Positions 59,599 through 64,000 of a DNA stretch of 64,000 nucleotides are shown piece by piece. The position numbers were made by a program, and so were the translations under genes. A model generated the notes under the pieces. It was given only the letters and a program-made list of their open reading frames with translations. It was not told the origin of the DNA and searched no databases. The stretch is taken from contig CAVRYH010000013.1 of the NCBI GenBank assembly GCA_963725395.1, forward strand, positions 372,001-436,000. Reading direction: 5' to 3'. Positions within the stretch are counted from its first letter, which is position 1. Each line of letters begins with the position of its first letter. The stretch is from Bog-756 sp963725395 (GTDB lineage Bacteria; Actinomycetota; Acidimicrobiia; Acidimicrobiales; RAAP-2).

Positions 59599-59889
59599 TC
59601 AGGATGCCCGGCGTCGGGCGGCCAACCACGCCTTGCGCAGCTTGCGGCGCTCCTCTTCGGACGTGCCACCCCACACGCCGGACTCCTGGTTGGTGGCCAG
59701 GGCGAAATCGAGACACGGCTCCTGGGCATCGCAGGTGCGACAGACGCGCTTGGCCGCTTCGATCTGGTCGACGGCCGGGCCCGTCGTCCCGATGGGGAAG
59801 AAGAGATCGGGCTCGGTGCTGCGGCACGCCGCCAGGTGCCTCCAGTCGTTATCGTCCCACTCGACCGTGCGGTTCCACATAAGAGCCAC
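59599..59889 (-). CDS. WhiB-family Fe-S regulator, WhiB1-like
   Basis: 96 residues from GTG 59889, chosen because GGAGG lies 7 nt upstream. Four cluster cysteines: 22 (AACRS), 50 and 53 (VCRTC), 59 (EPCLD). DWRHLAACR, DLFFPIG and the G-[VI]-W-G-G turn (SGVWGG) with a basic tail RRKLRKAWLAARRR are WhiB hallmarks, closest to WhiB1. Such proteins bind a 4Fe-4S cluster and region 4 of the primary sigma factor and respond to nitric oxide. An upstream ATG at 59961 is less likely. Confidence 0.93.
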   Translation of the reverse strand: MALMWNRTVEWDDNDWRHLAACRSTEPDLFFPIGTTGPAVDQIEAAKRVCRTCDAQEPCLDFALATNQESGVWGGTSEEERRKLRKAWLAARRRAS

Positions 59890-60110
59890 GCTGATTCCTC
59901 CGCTCTCGTCTTCGTCTTCAGAGACTGCCCTTGTGATCGTTTTCACATGGCTCGGCGCCAAGCTGTCACCGGCCGTTCAGGGTTCGTTCACTAGAGTAAT
60001 CACCGACCAGGGGGGTTGCAAGCAGTTTCCGGGCCGACGCACCTCGTCTGACGTGGTGCTCGTCCCCATCGGAACGGGCCGAGGAGGCTCCCGAGCGTGA
60101 CCAGCCGACC

Positions 60111-60812
60111 GTGACCGTCATGGCCGTTCAGGCCCATCGCGGCAGCCCCGACGCGGAGGCCGGGATCCACGAGAATTCCCTTGCCGCGTTCACCCGGGCC
60201 GCCGGGCTGGGGGCGGACGGCGTCGAGCTGGACGTGCGCCTGACGAGGGACGGGGCCCTGGCCGTCCACCATGACGCCATGATCGTCGGCGTGGGGGCGA
60301 TCGCCGAGCTGACCGCCGCGGAGCTGCCCGGGTTCGTCCCGGAGCTGGCGGCGGTGCTCGGGACCTGTGCCGATCTGGTGGTCAACATCGAGCTCAAGAA
60401 CCTTCCCGGTGAGCCGGGCTACGACCCCGAGGAGCGGATGGCGGCGGCCGTGGCGGAGTTGGTGGTCGCCACCGACCGCACCGAGACCGTGATCGTGTCG
60501 TCGTTCTGGCCCGAGACCCTCGCTGCGGTACACCGGGCGTGCCCGCAGATCCAAACCGGCCTCCTCGTCGCGCCGTGGTTCGACCCGGACGCCTGTGTCC
60601 CGGCCGCCCTCGCCCGGGCGTGCACGGCGCTCCATCTGCCCATCGGAATGGCAGGGGCGGAGCTCGTGGCCGCGGCCCACGACGCCGGCCTGGCGGTGGC
60701 GGCGTGGACGGTGAACGGAACTGCGCAGGTGGAGGCCGTGGAGGCGGCGGGGGTGGACACGGTCATCACCGACGACGTGCCCGGGGCCCTCTCGGCGCTC
60801 CATCGCACCTGA
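60111..60812 (+). CDS. Glycerophosphodiester phosphodiesterase
   Basis: 233 residues, TIM-barrel GDPD. QAHRGSPDA, HENSLAAFTRAAGLGADGVELDVRLTRDG and LAVHHDAMI hold the catalytic His/Glu/Asp metal site; NIELKNLPGEPGYD and WTVNGTAQVEAVEAAGVDTVITDDVPG close the barrel. It releases glycerol 3-phosphate from phospholipid head groups. No signal peptide, so cytosolic. Start GTG 60111. Confidence 0.92.
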   Translation: MTVMAVQAHRGSPDAEAGIHENSLAAFTRAAGLGADGVELDVRLTRDGALAVHHDAMIVGVGAIAELTAAELPGFVPELAAVLGTCADLVVNIELKNLPGEPGYDPEERMAAAVAELVVATDRTETVIVSSFWPETLAAVHRACPQIQTGLLVAPWFDPDACVPAALARACTALHLPIGMAGAELVAAAHDAGLAVAAWTVNGTAQVEAVEAAGVDTVITDDVPGALSALHRT

Positions 60813-60962
60813 GCGTGGGCCGCCGTCCACGCGGTCCCCTCCGTGACGGCCCCGGAATGCACGGCCCGTCACCCCCTTCGGGACGGTCCGGCGAGAGCCC
60901 GCTCTGACCTGGGATCGCGAGCCGATTGGTCGTAGAGGCATTTTTCGTCAACAATGCGGCCC

Positions 60963-61742
60963 ATGAATGTCGTTGTCTGTGTGAAACAGATCCCCGACCC
61001 AGCCGCCCCTCCGGCACTGGACCCGGGGACGAAGAATCTCGTCCGAGAGGGCAAGCTGATCCTCGACGACTCCGACGCCTACGGCGTCGAGATGGCGCTG
61101 CAGTTGGCCGATGCCGCCGGTGGCGGAGAGGTGACGCTGGTCTCGATGGCCCCCAACGGGGAGACGTCCGGCCTCCGCACGGCCTTGGCGATGGGCGCAG
61201 CGAGGGCCATCCTGATCAGCGACGACTCCCTGGCCGGCTCCGACGCGCTGGGCACGGCCAAGGTGCTGGCCGCCGCCATCAAGCGGGCCGAGCCCGACCT
61301 CATCCTGGCGGCCACCGAGTCCTCGGACGGCTACACCGGCACCACCCCGGTCCAGGTGGCCGAGCTGCTGGGCCTCCCGTCGGTCACCTTCGCCAAGAAG
61401 GTCGAGGTCACCGGGGACTCGGTCAAGGTCGAGCGCCAGACCGAGGCCGGCTACGACGAGGTGGAGAGCCCGCTTCCGGCCCTGGTGACCGTCACGGCCG
61501 GCGTGGTCGAGCCCCGCTACCCCTCGTTCAAGGGGATCATGGCCGCCAAGTCCAAGCCCGTCGAGACGCTCACCGTGGCCGATCTCGGCGTGGACGGCGG
61601 CCAGGTCGGCGCGGCCGGCGCGCGCCAAGAGATCACCCAGGTGGCCGACGCCGAGGCCCGTTCCGCCGGTGAGATCGTCACCGACGAGGGGGAGGGCTAT
61701 GCCCGCGTGATCGAATTCCTCGAGCAACTGAAGGTCATCTAG
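60963..61742 (+). CDS. etfB: Electron transfer flavoprotein beta subunit
   Basis: 259 residues. MNVVVCVKQIPDPAA, DAYGVEMALQLADAA, and AMGAARAILISDDSL are EtfB hallmarks; the C-terminal segment VEPRYPSFKGIMAAK binds AMP. With EtfA it accepts electrons from acyl-CoA dehydrogenases, such as the one near 24.5 kb. ATG 60963 follows TTGGTC-N18-AACAAT (60950-60955) at a distance that suggests a leaderless message; ATG 60954 is also in frame. Confidence 0.95.
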   Translation: MNVVVCVKQIPDPAAPPALDPGTKNLVREGKLILDDSDAYGVEMALQLADAAGGGEVTLVSMAPNGETSGLRTALAMGAARAILISDDSLAGSDALGTAKVLAAAIKRAEPDLILAATESSDGYTGTTPVQVAELLGLPSVTFAKKVEVTGDSVKVERQTEAGYDEVESPLPALVTVTAGVVEPRYPSFKGIMAAKSKPVETLTVADLGVDGGQVGAAGARQEITQVADAEARSAGEIVTDEGEGYARVIEFLEQLKVI

Positions 61743-61765
61743 GACCGGTAGGAGAACAACCGCAC

Positions 61766-62737
61766 ATGTCTGTCGACAAGATCTGGGTCCTCGCCGAACT
61801 GGCCGACGGAGCACCCATCACCACCTCTCTCGAGCTGATCAGCCAGGCCCGGTCGTTGGCCGGGACCGTCGAGGCCGTTGCCTGGGGTGACGCCACCGCC
61901 GCCGTGGCCCCGACACTCGGCGAGTACGGGGTCACCACCGTGTACGACGTGGGGGACCTGGACGGCGCCCTGCCCGGCGTTCCCGTGGCGGCAGCCATCG
62001 CCGCCGCCGTGGCCGCCGGGACCGGCCCCGACGCCATCTTGTTCCCGGCCACCTATGACGGTCGGGACATCGCCGGTCGACTTTCCGTCAAACTCGATCG
62101 ACCCGTGCTGACCAACGTGGTCGGACTGACCGCCTCCGACGGTCGTCTCGTTTCCGAGCACGCCATCTTCGGTGGCAGCCAGATCCTGTCGGCCGAATTC
62201 ACCGGCGAGGGCCCCCAGATCTTCGTCGTCCGGGCCAAGTCGTTCCCCGCCGAGCCTTCCGGCGGCGCACCCGCGTCGGTGGTCGCCGCGCCCGCACCGG
62301 ACACCGGTGTCACCAACGCGGCGCGGATCGTCGCCCGCCACGTCGAAGAGCGGACCGGTCCGAAGCTCGACGAGGCCGACGTGGTCGTGTCCGGTGGCCG
62401 GGGCCTCGGTGACAAGGACCAGTACCCGTTGATCGAGGAGCTGGCCACCCTGCTCCACGGCGCGCCCGGGGCCAGTCGGGCCATCGTCGACGCGGGCTGG
62501 GTTCCCTACTCGCACCAGGTCGGTCAGACCGGCAAGACGGTGAAGCCGACCGTGTATGTGGCCTGTGGGATATCAGGCGCCACCCAGCACCTGGTGGGCA
62601 TGAAGAACTCGAAGAACATCGTGGCCATCAACAAGGATCAGGACGCACCCATCTTCTCGGTGGCCGACCTCGGGATCGTCGGGGATGTGCACAAGGTGCT
62701 GCCCCAGTTGATCGAGGCGCTCAAGGCCCGCGGCTAG
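61766..62737 (+). CDS. etfA: Electron transfer flavoprotein alpha subunit
   Basis: 323 residues. The C-terminal FAD domain shows VVSGGRGLGDKDQYPLIEELA, GASRAIVDAGWVPYSHQVGQTGKTV, YVACGISGATQHLVGM and INKDQDAPIFSVADLGIVGD. The N-terminal domain is IWVLAELADG onward. Start ATG 61766 after GGTAGGAGAAC, 23 bp after etfB. A long perfect hairpin follows the stop codon directly. Confidence 0.96.
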   Translation: MSVDKIWVLAELADGAPITTSLELISQARSLAGTVEAVAWGDATAAVAPTLGEYGVTTVYDVGDLDGALPGVPVAAAIAAAVAAGTGPDAILFPATYDGRDIAGRLSVKLDRPVLTNVVGLTASDGRLVSEHAIFGGSQILSAEFTGEGPQIFVVRAKSFPAEPSGGAPASVVAAPAPDTGVTNAARIVARHVEERTGPKLDEADVVVSGGRGLGDKDQYPLIEELATLLHGAPGASRAIVDAGWVPYSHQVGQTGKTVKPTVYVACGISGATQHLVGMKNSKNIVAINKDQDAPIFSVADLGIVGDVHKVLPQLIEALKARG

Positions 62738-62763
62738 GTCACCGGCCCCGAGGGGCCGGTGAC
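62738..62763 (+). terminator. Strong hairpin ending the etfBA operon
   Basis: GTCACCGGCCCC-GA-GGGGCCGGTGAC is a 12-bp perfect inverted repeat starting directly after the etfA stop. In practice about 11 pairs with a CGAG loop. No T-tract. Confidence 0.7.
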
Positions 62764-63056
62764 GGATCGAATTCCCCGACGCCGGTCGGTTGGGGGTCCG
62801 GTGTGGAGCGGCGTCGGGCACTCGTGGTCGTGGGCGAGCGGTGTGGCCCGGGGGTCAACCGTTTGTGGCTGCCCCGTGCGATACTGTGCCCTCAACGTCC
62901 CTCTCGCACAGATCCCTCCGGAAGTGATCTCGACCACGAACCGTCGCAGTAGCACGCCGTCTCCCGACGAGATGCTCGACGGGCTCCGGCCCCGGGGTCG
63001 CCCCTCCGGCCGGGGGCTGCGGGGATCGATGACCCGACCGTCGCCCCGGTCGCCTC
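62764..63056. other. Non-coding spacer before the acyltransferase gene
   Basis: 293 bp. A short frame ending in TAG at 63064 exists but has low-complexity Arg/Pro/Ser composition and I do not support it. No repeat or conserved RNA shape is evident to me. An in-frame TGA at 63030 blocks any earlier start for the following gene. The promoter of the acyltransferase presumably lies here. Confidence 0.4.
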
Positions 63057-64000
63057 GTGCCTAGGCCGGTAGAGGGAACCAGCCCGTATCTTCCCGGCCT
63101 CGACGGGATACGCGCCATCGCCGTCCTGTCGGTGATCGCCTTCCACCTGAACTTCGGATGGGCCCCCGGTGGTCTTCTCGGCGTGCAGGTCTTCTTCGTC
63201 CTCTCCGGCTACCTCATCACCGACCTCCTACTGGCCGAGTACCGTCGCCACCAGGGGATCGGACTGAAGCAATTCTGGATCCGGCGGGCCCGCCGTCTGC
63301 TGCCGGCCCTCTTCGTGATGCTCTTCGTGACGGTCGGCTGGGCGACCCTGTTCGACCGGAGCCAACTGGGTGCGCTGCGCAGCGACCTTCCCGCCGGGAT
63401 CTTCTACGTCAGCAACTGGTGGTTCATCTTCCACCACGTCTCCTACTTCGCCAAGTTCGGCCCGCCCTCGCCGCTCGGCCACCTCTGGTCCCTGTCCATC
63501 GAGGAGCAGTTCTACGTGATCTGGCCGCTCCTCATCCTGGTCGGGATGCGCTACGTCCGCACCAAGCGGACATTGCTCGTGGCCACCTTGGCCCTCGCCG
63601 TCGTGTCCGCCACCGAGATGGGCCTCCTCTTCTCCCCCGACGTCGATCCGACCCGGGTGTACGACGGCACCGACACGCGGGCGTTCGCGCTGCTGATCGG
63701 AGCGGCCCTCGCCATGGTGCTGCCACGCGCCAGGCGGTTCGGGCCGGTCTCCCCGAGCGCGCAGGCCCTGCTGGACGCAGTCGGCGGCCTCTCGGTGGTG
63801 GGAATCTTCGTGATGATCTCCCAGACCAACGAGTACCAGCCGTTCCTGTACCGGGGCGGGATGGTGCTCCTCGCCCTGCTCACCGCCCTGCTCATCGGGG
63901 TCACCATCCACCCCGGGTCCCACTGGCAGGCGATCCTCGGGTGGGAGCCGCTCAGGTGGATCGGAGAGCGTTCGTACGGGATCTATCTCTGGCACTACCC
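63057..64000 (+). CDS. Acyltransferase 3 (OafA/YrhL-like) membrane protein, partial
   Basis: The first 314 residues of a gene that runs past the window end. GTG 63057 is the first start after an in-frame stop at 63030. YLPGLDGIRAIAVLSVIAFH opens with the acyltransferase-3 motif (catalytic His), followed by VQVFFVLSGYLIT, FWIRRARRLLPAL and LGHLWSLSIEEQFYVIWPLL. About eight membrane segments are visible. Such enzymes O-acylate cell-surface or secondary-metabolite sugars; many have a C-terminal SGNH domain, which would be outside this window. Confidence 0.9.
   Translation, partial: MPRPVEGTSPYLPGLDGIRAIAVLSVIAFHLNFGWAPGGLLGVQVFFVLSGYLITDLLLAEYRRHQGIGLKQFWIRRARRLLPALFVMLFVTVGWATLFDRSQLGALRSDLPAGIFYVSNWWFIFHHVSYFAKFGPPSPLGHLWSLSIEEQFYVIWPLLILVGMRYVRTKRTLLVATLALAVVSATEMGLLFSPDVDPTRVYDGTDTRAFALLIGAALAMVLPRARRFGPVSPSAQALLDAVGGLSVVGIFVMISQTNEYQPFLYRGGMVLLALLTALLIGVTIHPGSHWQAILGWEPLRWIGERSYGIYLWHY

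Noticed and set aside
62759..63064. A 101-codon plus-strand frame before the acyltransferase
   Set aside because: Ser/Arg/Pro-rich, no ribosome site, ends across the acyltransferase start.
1..64000. CRISPR arrays, transposons, prophage genes, tRNA or rRNA genes
   Set aside because: I looked for regular direct repeats, transposase or integrase motifs and tRNA cloverleaf patterns and found none that I could support by eye.

Overview
This is a 64 kb stretch of GC-rich DNA, almost certainly from an actinobacterium. Evidence: a WhiB1-like Fe-S protein beside a PdtaS-like histidine kinase, a DUF3107 protein, a pair of ArsA/Get3-type ATPases, a WS/DGAT acyltransferase, a mycofactocin-type dehydrogenase pair, and frequent GTG starts with apparently leaderless promoters (TAnnnT 6-7 nt before GTG). 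A complete System I (Ccm) cytochrome c maturation operon argues for Acidimicrobiia-like lineages rather than Mycobacteriales or Streptomycetales; that placement is inference. No rRNA, tRNA, CRISPR array, transposase or phage gene was seen.

Layout. 1-2.7 kb: TetR regulator divergent from a DrrAB-like exporter, with three operator-like boxes over the promoter. 2.8-9.7 kb: leftward genes including an MftD-like flavoprotein and a mycofactocin-coupled SDR (whose promoter carries a perfect palindrome in its -35/-10 spacer), a ferritin-like protein, a flavin split-barrel protein, a zinc alcohol dehydrogenase overlapping carbamate kinase, and a GNAT enzyme. 10-14.5 kb: UBP zinc finger protein, beta-propeller lipoprotein, WS/DGAT and an esterase. 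14.6-19.6 kb: a Liv-type importer (binding protein, fused LivHM permease, LivG, LivF). 19.7-24.1 kb: valS and cysS, divergent with only 21 bp between start codons, then a cold shock gene. 24.3-29.6 kb: acyl-CoA dehydrogenase, FrsA-like hydrolase, a frameshifted HTH/coiled-coil gene, a low-molecular-weight phosphatase and a DUF4395 membrane protein. 29.7-34.5 kb: a redox module of a diiron-like protein, two Tat-type ferritin-like proteins and a blue-copper lipoprotein, divergent from an ECF sigma factor and its RskA-type anti-sigma; both divergent promoters look like SigK promoters. 34.5-38.3 kb: TetR, glycosyltransferase, enoyl-CoA hydratase, GDP-mannose dehydratase. 38.3-46.4 kb: ccdA and ccmABCDEF-tlpA-ccmH/I. 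46.4-52.5 kb: quinone oxidoreductase, cysteine desulfurase with a SufR-like regulator, Mrp Fe-S carrier, cyclopropane synthase, YccF. 52.6-60 kb: dGTPase, DUF3107, the Get3-like pair, O-methyltransferase, PHP phosphatase, PdtaS-like kinase, WhiB. 60-64 kb: glycerophosphodiesterase, electron transfer flavoprotein beta and alpha, and an acyltransferase running off the end.

How it fits together: acyl-CoA dehydrogenase, enoyl-CoA hydratase, ETF, WS/DGAT and the esterases point to fatty-acid and storage-lipid turnover in an aerobe. Cytochrome c maturation, Fe-S assembly and the copper/ferritin module supply and protect redox cofactors. At least four conserved genes (HTH protein, ccmF, quinone oxidoreductase, cyclopropane synthase) are each broken by single-base frameshifts in otherwise intact reading frames, which looks more like sequencing or assembly error than decay. 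The most interesting item is the SigK-like divergon controlling a copper protein and tandem Tat ferritin-like proteins.
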